From contig NZ_CP109499.1 of NCBI RefSeq assembly GCF_036231965.1, positions 8,928,001-8,992,000 on the forward strand: a stretch of 64,000 nt of DNA, read 5' to 3'. Of this stretch, positions 48,286 through 55,964 are shown in pieces. Below the pieces are notes generated by a model. That model worked only from the letters and a program-made list of their open reading frames with translations, did not search any database and had not been told where the DNA came from. Source of the DNA: Streptomyces sp. NBC_01428. Lineage in GTDB: Bacteria > Actinomycetota > Actinomycetes > Streptomycetales > Streptomycetaceae. The translations under genes were made by a program, and so were the position numbers. Position 1 is the stretch's first letter, and the number at the start of each line of letters is the position of its first letter.

Positions 48286-48365
48286 GCACCACCCTGAACC
48301 GGCACCACCCTGAACCGGCACCACCCTGAACCGGCACCGTCCTGAAGCGGCACCGTCCTGAAGCG
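48286..48365. repeat. Five tandem 16-bp units
   Basis: GCACCACCCTGAACCG three times, then GCACCGTCCTGAAGCG twice, with a degenerate copy just before 48286. Lies between a gene end and a convergent terminator. Confidence 0.85.
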
Positions 48366-48368
48366 GCA

Positions 48369-48437
48369 CACCCCGCCCCCGCCCACTCCCACCCACGCCC
48401 CGGACAGGGCAGCCGGGACGGGGCGGGGGCGGGGGTG
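48369..48437. terminator. Bidirectional terminator-like hairpin
   Basis: CACCCCGCCCCCGCCC (48369-48384) can pair with GGGCGGGGGCGGGGGTG (48421-48437). Sits between the convergent arginine-dihydrolase-like gene and the downstream minus-strand gene. Confidence 0.6.
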
Positions 48438-48453
48438 CAGTCGGCCGTGGTGG

Positions 48454-49377
48454 TCAGGACAGGCCGGTCAACGCGGAGAAGACGTCGTCGAGTTCGTGCG
48501 AGTGCACGGTCAGCGACTCGGCCGTGACCGCCGCCGCGTCCAGCACGCCGAGCACCGCCCGCAGCGACTCCGTGCCCGCCTCCCCGGGAATCTGCAGGGT
48601 CAGCGTCTCGGGATCACTGAACGCACCCCCGCCCGGGCCCGCGCCGAAGGCGGCCCCCGCACGCTCGAGCGCCGCCTCGTCGGCGAACCGCAGCCGCACC
48701 ACCCCCGGCGGCGCTCCCCGCCCGGACCCGGCGCGGACCCTCACCGCGCCCGGCCCGGGCTCGGGACGCCCCGGCACGAGACTCAGCCCGGCCCGACGGA
48801 CGGCAGCCGCACCCGGCACCCCGCCAAGGAGCCCGTCCCCGCTGCCGTACACCCCCACGCCGTACGCGTACGCCTCCCCGCCCCCCTCCTCGTCCCCGAT
48901 CCCGAGCTCGTCGTCCTCGTACCGGCCGGCGTCGTACAGGTCCCCGTCCCCGGCGTCGTTCCCGTCGTCGGAGAACCCGTCGTCGGGGGCGGCCTCGGTC
49001 AGGGCGTCCAGCAGGATCCGGCGGGCCTCGGGGGACAGGGAGCGGGCCAGGCGGCGGGACAGTTCGCGGGCCTGGCCGCCGCCGGTCTCGGCGGCGACGG
49101 CCAGCTCGGCCGCCCCCTGCGGCGTGAGATCCGCCGACGGCCCCGGCCCCAACTCCTGGCTCTGGGCCGGGAGGCCGGGCGGGCGGGATACGGGCCCGGG
49201 GGAGGGCAGGGCGTGCAGGGGAGTGCCGGCCGGGCCGGGAGCCCAGGGGGTGTCGGTCACGGGCACGGCCCTCGCCTTCGCTCGCGTGGTGTCGTCCGCG
49301 CCGCCGACGGGCCCACTGGCCCGGGCGACCCGCCCGCACCGCTGCTGTTGGTGTGGCTCACGTGGTCGGTGGTTCAC
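48454..49377 (-). CDS. Low-complexity protein with ABC-ATPase C-terminal (DUF4162-like) domain
   Basis: 307 residues. The last ~90 residues (VVRLRFADEAALERAGAAFG ... VLDAAAVTAESLTVHSHELDDVFSALTG) resemble the C-terminal regulatory part of DrrA-type ABC transporter ATPases, where LDDVF-ALTG closes the protein. The nucleotide-binding domain is absent. The N-terminal 200 residues are Pro/Gly- and acid-rich with a short helical region (RELSRRLARSLSPEARRILLDALTEAA). GTG overlaps the argB stop by 4 bp. Possibly a remnant of a self-resistance transporter ATPase; function unknown. Confidence 0.6.
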   Translation of the reverse strand: MNHRPREPHQQQRCGRVARASGPVGGADDTTRAKARAVPVTDTPWAPGPAGTPLHALPSPGPVSRPPGLPAQSQELGPGPSADLTPQGAAELAVAAETGGGQARELSRRLARSLSPEARRILLDALTEAAPDDGFSDDGNDAGDGDLYDAGRYEDDELGIGDEEGGGEAYAYGVGVYGSGDGLLGGVPGAAAVRRAGLSLVPGRPEPGPGAVRVRAGSGRGAPPGVVRLRFADEAALERAGAAFGAGPGGGAFSDPETLTLQIPGEAGTESLRAVLGVLDAAAVTAESLTVHSHELDDVFSALTGLS

Positions 49378-50282
49378 GGACGGGGCTCACTCTCGTGCGG
49401 GTCCGCCACGATGAGCGTGCCCGCCCGGTGTCCGGCGAACATCTGCAGGAGCACCGCATGCGGGACCCGCCCGTCGATCACCCGGGCCGCGCCCACCCCG
49501 CCGCGCACGGCGTGCAGACAGCCGGTCATCTTGGGCACCATGCCCTCGCTCAGTTCGGGCAGGAGCTTCTCCAGCTCGCCGGCCGTCAGCTGCTCGATCA
49601 CCTCGTCGCTGTGCGGCCAGCCCGCGTACAGGCCCGCGACGTCCGTCAGCATGACGAGCGCGTGCGCCCGAAGCGCCCGCGCCAGGGCGGCGGCGACGGT
49701 GTCGGCGTTGACGTTGTGGACCAGGCCGTCCTCGGTGCTGCGGGCCAGCGGTGAGACGACCGGGATCCGGCCGTCCGCCAACAGGCCCTCGACGACGCCG
49801 GTGTTCACCCCCGTGATGTCACCGACCCGGCCGATGTCCACCGGTTCCCCCTCGATCCACGGCACGTGCCGCACCGAGGTGAGGGTGTCGCCGTCCTCGC
49901 CGGTCATGCCGACGGCCAGCGGCCCGAACCGGTTGATCAGACCGACCAGTTCGCGCTGCACCTGACCGGCCAGGACCATCCGCACCACCTCCATCGCGGG
50001 CGGCGAGGTGACCCGCAGACCGGCCCTGAACTCGCGCTGCAGGCCGCGCCGCGCGAGCTCGGCGTCGATCTGGGGGCCTCCGCCGTGCACCACCACGGGC
50101 CGCAGCCCGGCATAGCGCAGGAAGACGACGTCGCGGGCGAAGGCCGCCGTGAGGCCGGCGTCGACCATGGCATGGCCGCCGAGTTTGATGACGATCGTGC
50201 GGCCCTGGTGGCGGGCCAGCCACGGCAGGGCCTCCCCGACCGCCGAGGCCATCGCCTGGGCGGGGTGCACGCTGACGGTCAC
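49374..50282 (-). CDS. argB: Acetylglutamate kinase, ornithine pathway
   Basis: 302 residues. Phosphorylates N-acetylglutamate, the controlled step to ornithine/arginine. Motifs: TIVIKLGGHAM (ATP phosphate site), VVVHGGGPQIDAEL, FRAGLRVTS, VNADTVAAALARAL and LTDVAGLYAG. It keeps an N-terminal helix (AMASAVGEALPWLARHQGR) such as is found in arginine-sensitive kinases. GTG 50282 gives the normal length. It is isolated from an arg operon and lies beside the ornithine hydroxylase, pointing to dedicated precursor supply. Confidence 0.93.
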   Translation of the reverse strand: MTVSVHPAQAMASAVGEALPWLARHQGRTIVIKLGGHAMVDAGLTAAFARDVVFLRYAGLRPVVVHGGGPQIDAELARRGLQREFRAGLRVTSPPAMEVVRMVLAGQVQRELVGLINRFGPLAVGMTGEDGDTLTSVRHVPWIEGEPVDIGRVGDITGVNTGVVEGLLADGRIPVVSPLARSTEDGLVHNVNADTVAAALARALRAHALVMLTDVAGLYAGWPHSDEVIEQLTAGELEKLLPELSEGMVPKMTGCLHAVRGGVGAARVIDGRVPHAVLLQMFAGHRAGTLIVADPHESEPRP

Positions 50283-50403
50283 GAGAACCTCGCACGCCGG
50301 GAGGCGGGGCCGCCGGCGGGGCGGTTGGCACGCATAGGCACGACTCCTTCGGTAAAGGGCCCCGGCCCGCGGGGGCGGGCCCCGCAGACCGGTGGACATG
50401 CGC

Positions 50404-50421
50404 TTGAAGACGGCACGAAAG
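50404..50421 (+). promoter_or_regulatory. SARP-type heptamer pair near argB
   Basis: TTGAAGA (50404) and ACGAAAG (50415), 11 bases apart, 120 bases before the argB start but oriented opposite to it. The sequence CTTGAAGAYGGCAYGAA is shared with the array at 52525. Confidence 0.45.
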
Positions 50422-50826
50422 GACTTGGCCGTGCGGCGCCCCGTTGGGAAGGTGAACACCTAAAGGCCCCGCCCGCCGAACGCGCCGCCATCATCGCGCC
50501 GCACACGGACCGGCGGAAGCCGATTCCCGCCGGCACACGCACACGGGCGGCTTCTTCGTTCTTTTCCGCATGCCGCCGCCCAGGGCGCTCACGTCCTGCC
50601 GACAGGACAGCATCCGGTATCCGCCGCGAGCGCGGGCGGAACAATTCCCGCAGCATCGCAACGGACGGCGAGGACCGCGCCGATTCCGTGACCGGACATG
50701 CCGCCCGGCCAACCGGATCCGCCGTTCCCCCACCTGCCGCCGATCCTCCTGCGGGCACTCTCCCCACCCTTTTTCGGTCGTGTGAACCGGAGGAACGGAT
50801 CCCGCTCGCATGTCCCTAGCGGGCCG

Positions 50827-50882
50827 CTCGCGTTCCGCTTGAATTCCTCTCGCCTTTCGCTCGTCTTTCGCTCGCTTTTTCG
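50827..50882 (-). promoter_or_regulatory. 11-bp tandem repeat array, SARP-operator-like
   Basis: Plus strand: CTCGCGTTCCG, CTTGAATTCCT, CTCGCCTTTCG, CTCGTCTTTCG (each 11 bases, starting 50827, 50838, 50849, 50860), then a 12-base CTCGCTTTTTCG. On the minus strand the cores read CGAG or CAAG, as in the other arrays. It lies upstream of argB on its coding strand side and after the ornithine hydroxylase stop. The stretch 50460-50826 holds no gene I can support. Confidence 0.6.
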
Positions 50883-50977
50883 CTCGGGAAACGGTTCGAG
50901 CGCGCGGGCGTTCCGGCGAGGTCGCGGATGCCGTGCACGGCGAACCGGCGTGCCCGAACACCACAAGCCGAACACCG

Positions 50978-51021
50978 CGAGCGGCCCGCTCGTGGCCCGC
51001 TCGCGTTCCGCTCGTGGTCCC
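50978..51021 (-). promoter_or_regulatory. Second 11-bp tandem repeat array
   Basis: CTCGTGGCCCG (50989), CTCGCGTTCCG (51000), CTCGTGGTCCC (51011), preceded by CGAGCGGCCCG (50978). The middle unit is identical to the first unit of the array at 50827. Partly overlaps the terminator hairpin after the ornithine hydroxylase gene. Confidence 0.55.
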
Positions 51022-51050
51022 CGGTGCCGGGCATGCGGCACCGGGGGACC
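51016..51050 (-). terminator. Terminator hairpin after the ornithine hydroxylase gene
   Basis: GGTCCCCGGTGCCG pairs with CGGCACCGGGGGACC (one bulged G) around a GGCATG loop, 31 bases past the stop codon. Confidence 0.65.
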
Positions 51051-51080
51051 GGGCGTCACCCGCCCGGGGGAGGGCGCGGA

Positions 51081-52433
51081 TCAGACGGTGGAGGGTTCGG
51101 CCTGCACCGGGCAGCCGTGCTCCAACTCCCGCTCGGTGCGCCCCAGCACGATCGAGTCGGCGATCTCACCGCTGCGCACGGCGATGTTCGACAGCAGCGC
51201 CGACGACAGGCCGTGACTGTGCTCGGTGCCGCCCTGCAGATAGACACCGCAGGTCAGATCCGACGCGGGCACCAGGCGGTAGTCGCGCTCCACCCGGTGG
51301 CGGCCCGCCGCGTCCCGCTGGAAGTGCCGGTCGAAGTCGCCGAGCAGCCGGGCCGGGTCCAGGCCGTCGTAGCCGGTGGCGAACACCAGGGCGTCGACGG
51401 CCAGTTCCTCCGTCGAGTCGTCCAGCAGCGACCGCAACAGCACCCGCGTCTCGTTCCCGGCCCGCTTGACCTCCGCGACCCGGGTCAGGTTGCGGAAATG
51501 CAGCCGCCGGCTGCCGCGCACCTGCTCGTCGTACAGCCGCTGGAAGAGGGACTGGATGACGTCGGCGTCGACCACCGAGTAGTTGGTGTTGCGGTGGTAG
51601 CGCCAGAACGCGTCCTGGGCCTGTTCGTTGCCGAAGTAGTACTCGTCGACCGCGCCGGGGTCGAAGACCTGGTTGGCGAAGGGGGTGTCGTCGGCGACGG
51701 AGTAGCCGTAGGAGGGGATGACCGCGCTGACCTGGGCGTCCGGCAGCGTGTCGTGGAGGAACCGGGTGATCTCCGCCGCGCTCTGCCCGGCGCCGACCAC
51801 CGCCACGCTCTTCAGGCCGGCCGGGTCCTGTTCGTGGAAGCGGCCCAGGAACTGCGAGCTGTGCCACACCCGTTCGTCCGCGTTCACCCCCTCCGGCAGC
51901 CGCGGCACCAGGCCCGTGGAGATGGCCACGTTGCGGGCGGTCACCCGGCTGAGGGTGCCGTCACCCGCGCGGACCTCGACCTCGACGAGGTCGGGACGGG
52001 CCACCCCGCCCTCGGTGCCGGGCCGGATCGCGGTGACCTCGGCACCGTAGGTGACCCGGTCGCCCAGGCTCGCGGCCGCCCACTCCAGGTACTGGTGGAA
52101 CTCCTGGCGGGTCGGGAAGAAGTCCTGGTTGTTCACGAACTGCACCAGCCGGTTCGCCGCGTGCAGATACGAGACGAAACTGAACCGGGACATCGGATTC
52201 CTGAAGGTCGCCAGGTCCTTGAGGAAGGAGATCTGCATGGTCGTCGACGGCAGCAGCATGTTCCGGTGCCAGCCGAACGAAGGCTGCCGCTCGAAGAAAT
52301 GGGACGTGACCGGATGCTCCGGAGCGCTCGCCCCGTGCTCCTCCAAGGCGATCGCGAGCGACAGGTTGGACGGGCCGAACCCGATACCGACCACGTCGTA
52401 GATCTCCTGGCTGCGCCTGCCCGTTATGCCCAT
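51081..52433 (-). CDS. ktzI: L-ornithine N5-monooxygenase (KtzI type)
   Basis: 450-residue FAD/NADPH N-hydroxylating monooxygenase. FAD site VVGIGFGPSNLSLAIALEEHG near the N-terminus, NADPH site VAVVGAGQSAAEITRFL in the middle, HQYLEWAA substrate helix, and the DALVFATGYD motif. Members hydroxylate ornithine or lysine side chains, normally for siderophores; KtzI makes N5-hydroxyornithine for piperazate. The divergent neighbour is a piperazate synthase, which makes the KtzI role far more likely than siderophore synthesis. ATG 52433 has GGGAGAG before it. Confidence 0.93.
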   Translation of the reverse strand: MGITGRRSQEIYDVVGIGFGPSNLSLAIALEEHGASAPEHPVTSHFFERQPSFGWHRNMLLPSTTMQISFLKDLATFRNPMSRFSFVSYLHAANRLVQFVNNQDFFPTRQEFHQYLEWAAASLGDRVTYGAEVTAIRPGTEGGVARPDLVEVEVRAGDGTLSRVTARNVAISTGLVPRLPEGVNADERVWHSSQFLGRFHEQDPAGLKSVAVVGAGQSAAEITRFLHDTLPDAQVSAVIPSYGYSVADDTPFANQVFDPGAVDEYYFGNEQAQDAFWRYHRNTNYSVVDADVIQSLFQRLYDEQVRGSRRLHFRNLTRVAEVKRAGNETRVLLRSLLDDSTEELAVDALVFATGYDGLDPARLLGDFDRHFQRDAAGRHRVERDYRLVPASDLTCGVYLQGGTEHSHGLSSALLSNIAVRSGEIADSIVLGRTERELEHGCPVQAEPSTV

Positions 52434-52777
52434 AGAAAACTCTCCCGCTTGCGTCTGGAAAACTCGGCCGGTGGCCCGAGAGACCGTTCTGCAGTGTTGC
52501 TGTGGAGAGCCTCTCAAAGGCAACTTGAAGATGGCATGAAGACCGTTCGAGAAGTTCTCGAAGTGCCCGGCATCCGGAAAGCGTTGTCCTGCCGGCGGGA
52601 CGGCGATATGGTCGGCGCACATTTCCAGAACTCCGCGCGGCACCGCCGACGGCGAGATGCCCGGAGCAATACCGGACCCGCGTGCGATCCGATCCGCCGA
52701 TCGGCCACGCCCCGAACCGAAACCGCTCTTCGATCCACCGTCATGCTCCGAGCCATTTTCCGAAAGGGTGAATCCGC
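52434..52777. other. Divergent promoter region of the piperazate genes
   Basis: 344 bases between ornithine hydroxylase (minus) and piperazate synthase (plus). Contains the four-unit 11-bp array at 52525 and, inside it, the palindrome TTCGAGAA-G-TTCTCGAA (52546-52562). Confidence 0.6.
52525..52568 (+). promoter_or_regulatory. SARP-type operator: four heptamers at 11-bp spacing
   Basis: TTGAAGA (52525), ATGAAGA (52536), TCGAGAA (52547), TCGAAGT (52558), each exactly 11 bases apart. 210 bases before piperazate synthase and 92 before the ornithine hydroxylase start. The best-formed array in the window. Confidence 0.72.
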
Positions 52778-53422
52778 ATGTTCGTGCCCAGCTCCTACCG
52801 TGAACCGGACAGTTCGTGGATGGTGGACCTGATCCGCGCCAATCCCCTGGCCCTCGCGGCCGCCAACGGCCGCCCCGAGGACGGCCCGTTCGCCACCCAC
52901 CTGCCGGTCATCTTCGACCCCGACACCTCGGGGGAGTGGACGGGCGAACTGCCCGGCGCCACCCTCCTGGGACACATGAACCGGGCGAACCCGCACTGGG
53001 CGGCACTGGAGTCGGGCAGCGTCCTGCTGCTGACGTTCACCGGCCCGCACTCCTACGTCTCACCCACCGTCTACGAGGTGACCCCGGCCGCCCCGACGTG
53101 GAACTTCACCGCCGTCCACGTGCGGGGCGTGGTGGAGAAGATCGACTCGGTGCAGGAGACCCTGGGCGTCGTGGAGTCCACCGTCCGCGCCTTCGAGGGA
53201 CGGTTCGGCGACGGCTGGGACATGACCGCCTCCCTCGGCTACTTCCGCAAGATCGCGCCTGCCGTGGGAGCGTTCCGCTTCACCGTGACCGGCGCCGAGG
53301 GCATGTTCAAACTCAGCCAGGAGCAGCCCGGCGAAGTCCGCGAGCGGGTCCGGGAGTCGTTCGGGCAGAGCGCCTGCACCTACAAGCGCGAGACGGCCGG
53401 CCTGATGAGCAGGCTTCCCTGA
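52778..53422 (+). CDS. ktzT: Piperazate synthase (KtzT type, PaiB-like fold)
   Basis: 214 residues of the PaiB/FMN-binding split-barrel family, often mis-annotated as a negative transcriptional regulator. KtzT homologs are heme enzymes that cyclise N5-hydroxyornithine to piperazate by N-N bond formation. The opening MFVPSSYREPDSSWMVDLIR and PFATHLPVIFD match the family; His66 in LLGHMNRANPHW is near the position of the heme-ligating His of KtzT. Pairing with a divergent N5-ornithine hydroxylase strongly supports this role. Confidence 0.92.
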   Translation: MFVPSSYREPDSSWMVDLIRANPLALAAANGRPEDGPFATHLPVIFDPDTSGEWTGELPGATLLGHMNRANPHWAALESGSVLLLTFTGPHSYVSPTVYEVTPAAPTWNFTAVHVRGVVEKIDSVQETLGVVESTVRAFEGRFGDGWDMTASLGYFRKIAPAVGAFRFTVTGAEGMFKLSQEQPGEVRERVRESFGQSACTYKRETAGLMSRLP

Positions 53423-53461
53423 ACAACACCAGGAGGCGGCCGGGGGCCGCGGCGCCGGATG

Positions 53462-54406
53462 TCAGGCGCTGACGGCCACCGCCCGCACCCGCACCGCCCT
53501 GCCGCCACCGGCCGCACCCTCCCGGCCCTCACCCCTGCCCCCACCCGGCGCCACAGCCGGTGAGACGGCCGCCGGGCCGCGTGCCGCGACACCCCGGACC
53601 CCGGCCACCGCCTCCCGGCCCCCCACAAGCCCGTCCTGTCCTTCCGACGCGTCCTGCGGGTCCTGCGCGTGCTGCGCGTCCTGGGCGTCCTGGCCGTGCT
53701 GCGGGTGCTCTGCGTGGTCGCCGGGTGCGTCCGGGTCCCGCAGCGCGGTCGCGGCCGCGCTGTCCAGCGTCGCCGTCACCCACTGCTCGAAATCGACACC
53801 CAGCTGCTCCGCCGCCCGGTGCCACCACTGCAGACGGCTGCCGGGCAGATCCAGACGCTGAGCGGCCTCCTCCTCCTCCGCCGCCGCGGCCGGCGGCTGC
53901 TGCTGCTCGCTGCGGCGCGCGGCACGCAGCGCACTGCGCAGCTGCTTGGTCGTCCACCGCTGCCGCTCGGCCCGCTCCAGCCACCGGTCCTGCTCCTCGG
54001 CCGGCATCGACGCCAGCTCGGCATGGTGCTGGAAACTCAGGCCGGCCCGGCGCCGCGCGAGCGGAAAACGCCGCGACACCCAGGCGTAGTTGCGCAGCGT
54101 CTGGTAGGAGAGCCCCACCGCGCGTATCCCGCGCTGGTAGCGGTCGGTGTAGTGGTCCTTGCCGTAGACCAGCCAGTCGCCCAGCCACCACGACGAGGAG
54201 TCGAGGACATCGGCGAGCTGACGCCCGGCCCGCTCCCACTCGTCGTACGCCATCAGCTCCGGCATCTGCAGACCCACCCGGGTCGTCAGCACCTGACCCC
54301 GGCGCGCCCCGGTCGCCACCGTGCGCGGCTGCTGCGGCGCGCCCTGTGCGAGAGCGGTGGCCGGGCCGCCGTGCGACCCCGCGGTCCGACCGGCCTGATG
54401 CTCCAT
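53462..54406 (-). CDS. LmbU-family transcriptional regulator, paralog 1
   Basis: 314 residues. The LmbU core lies at about residues 40-190: LTTRVGLQMPELMAYDEWE, SSWWLGDWLVYGKDHY, SYQTLRNYAWVSRRFPLARRRAGLSF, and WLERAERQRWTTKQLRSALR. LmbU is an activator of lincomycin synthesis and has homologs in many actinomycete clusters. Residues ~230-314 form a Gln/Asp/Ala then Gly/Ala-rich tail absent from the second copy at 59525. Convergent with piperazate synthase. Start at 54406 after GGAGG. Confidence 0.87.
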   Translation of the reverse strand: MEHQAGRTAGSHGGPATALAQGAPQQPRTVATGARRGQVLTTRVGLQMPELMAYDEWERAGRQLADVLDSSSWWLGDWLVYGKDHYTDRYQRGIRAVGLSYQTLRNYAWVSRRFPLARRRAGLSFQHHAELASMPAEEQDRWLERAERQRWTTKQLRSALRAARRSEQQQPPAAAAEEEEAAQRLDLPGSRLQWWHRAAEQLGVDFEQWVTATLDSAAATALRDPDAPGDHAEHPQHGQDAQDAQHAQDPQDASEGQDGLVGGREAVAGVRGVAARGPAAVSPAVAPGGGRGEGREGAAGGGRAVRVRAVAVSA

Positions 54407-54567
54407 CATGCCTCCAGTGAGAGAACGGGGGTTGTGGCACACGACCGGCGAGGACTCTTCCAGCGCGGGCTGGAGCGGAACCGGAGCCGAACTCGAACTA
54501 CCGCACGGCGAACACCTCTACGACGTCGCCCCGGCCCTGCCCCGCCCTTCCAGGGAAGTGGGGGAGA

Positions 54568-54612
54568 GGTGCATCGCCCCGCCGACGGGACCGGCCGGCG
54601 GGGCGATGCACC
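54568..54612 (-). terminator. Strong hairpin terminator
   Basis: Perfect 17-bp stem: GGTGCATCGCCCCGCCG (54568-54584) with its complement at 54596-54612, 11-base loop. 43 bases past the stop of the serine-hydrolase-like gene, which it should terminate. Confidence 0.85.
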
Positions 54613-54654
54613 GCCGCCGGACGACATGGCGTCACCCACGGCCGGCCGGGCGGG

Positions 54655-55836
54655 TCAGTGCGCGGCGGACGGCGCCGGGCAGAACTCGGCGTCCAGGACG
54701 GGCAGGACCGTTTCCGCACCCCAGTTGCTGTTGTAGTTGAACGTCAGCTGGTGGCTGCCGTCCTCGGTCAGGGCGGACAGCGACAGCCACCCCACTGCGC
54801 CGCCGTCGTGATACCAGAGGGTGATGCCGCAGCCCAGCGTGAGCCGCTCGATGCCCAGCCCGTAGGACGAGATGGGGAAGTCGGGGTTGTCGACGGTCGT
54901 CTTGAGTTCCTTCAGCTGCTGCGCCGGCAGCAGCTTTCCGCCCAGCAGCGCCCCGAAGAAGCGGTTCAGGTCCGCGGCGCTGGAGATGATGTCGCCGTTG
55001 CCCCAGTTCTGCGAGCCGTTGACCGCGGTCACGTCGTCGACCCGGTCCGGCTGCGCGGCGAACAGCCGGGAGTAGCCGCGGCTGCTGGGCCGGGGCAGGC
55101 CGGTGCGCTCGCCGGGATTCGACGTCGCCGTGAGCCGGAGCGGCTCGATGATCCGCCGGCGCACCTCGTCCTCGTAGGAGCGGCCGGCGACCTTCTCCAC
55201 CACGAGGGCGGCCAGGACATCGTTGGTGTTGGAGAACCAGTGCCGCACACCCGGTCCGAACGCCGGCGGGTGCGCGAGGGCCACCTTCACCCGCAGCAGG
55301 GGCGTCAGCGTGTCGTAGCGGTGGCGCAGGTACCCCTCGCCCGCCAGATACGTCTGCCCGTACGCCGGGTCCGAGACGTAGTCGAACAGGCCGCTGGTGT
55401 GGTTGAGGAGCTGACGCACGGTGATCGCACGGCCGTCGTTGCCGTTGCCGCTGACCAGGCCCGGCAGGTAGCGGTCCACGCTGTCGTCCAGGCGCAGCTT
55501 CTTCTCCGCCTCCATCTGGAGCAGGACCGTCGCGACGAAGGTGTCGGTGATGTTCCCGGTGCGGAACCGGTCGTCGGTGCCGCGCGCGGCACCCGTGGCC
55601 AGGTTGCCCACGCCCGCGGCGGTCTTCCACACCCCGCCGGCGTCGCGCGCCGCGGCGGTGACACCGGGGACACCGGCCGCGACGGCCGCCTCGAGTGCCC
55701 GCCGGGTCGCCTGGTGGGCGGCCGGGGCGGGGGCGGTGTCGTGCGCCGCCTGGGCCGGGGCGGTGAACACACCCGCCGTCAGCGCGAGCGCCGCCACACC
55801 GACCGCACCGGCCCGGGATCTCTTGCCTGTCCTCAT
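54655..55836 (-). CDS. Secreted beta-lactamase/DD-peptidase-fold pseudoenzyme
   Basis: 393 residues with a Sec signal peptide (MRTGKRSRAGAVGVAALALTAGVFTAPAQA). The fold is of class C beta-lactamase/DD-carboxypeptidase type: ITVRQLLNHTSGLFDY, SNTNDVLAALVVEKVAG, NRFFGALLGGKLL, YGLGIERLTL. But the catalytic SxxK motif is NITD (Asn95, Asp98 for Ser and Lys), and the YxN motif is FSN. A serine hydrolase mechanism is impossible. Could be a binding or immunity protein for the peptide product. ATG 55836 follows AGGAG. Confidence 0.82.
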   Translation of the reverse strand: MRTGKRSRAGAVGVAALALTAGVFTAPAQAAHDTAPAPAAHQATRRALEAAVAAGVPGVTAAARDAGGVWKTAAGVGNLATGAARGTDDRFRTGNITDTFVATVLLQMEAEKKLRLDDSVDRYLPGLVSGNGNDGRAITVRQLLNHTSGLFDYVSDPAYGQTYLAGEGYLRHRYDTLTPLLRVKVALAHPPAFGPGVRHWFSNTNDVLAALVVEKVAGRSYEDEVRRRIIEPLRLTATSNPGERTGLPRPSSRGYSRLFAAQPDRVDDVTAVNGSQNWGNGDIISSAADLNRFFGALLGGKLLPAQQLKELKTTVDNPDFPISSYGLGIERLTLGCGITLWYHDGGAVGWLSLSALTEDGSHQLTFNYNSNWGAETVLPVLDAEFCPAPSAAH

Positions 55837-55964
55837 GTTCTGGCTCCTGACATTCATCTGTCGGTACGTGTCTGGCGCAGGGGGTCCGTGCGACGTACGA
55901 CGTGCGGGTACGTGTTCCTGCGCAGTGCGGGGGCACGTGCTGTGCCCGCCGGGGGGGGGTGGGG

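Noticed and set aside
51081..52433. Hydroxamate siderophore cluster
   Set aside because: No siderophore NRPS/NIS synthetase, formyltransferase or uptake genes nearby; the KtzT homolog explains the hydroxylase better.
52778..53422. PaiB-type negative transcriptional regulator
   Set aside because: Family name is misleading; pairing with ornithine N-hydroxylase and the KtzT-like His66 region favour piperazate synthase.
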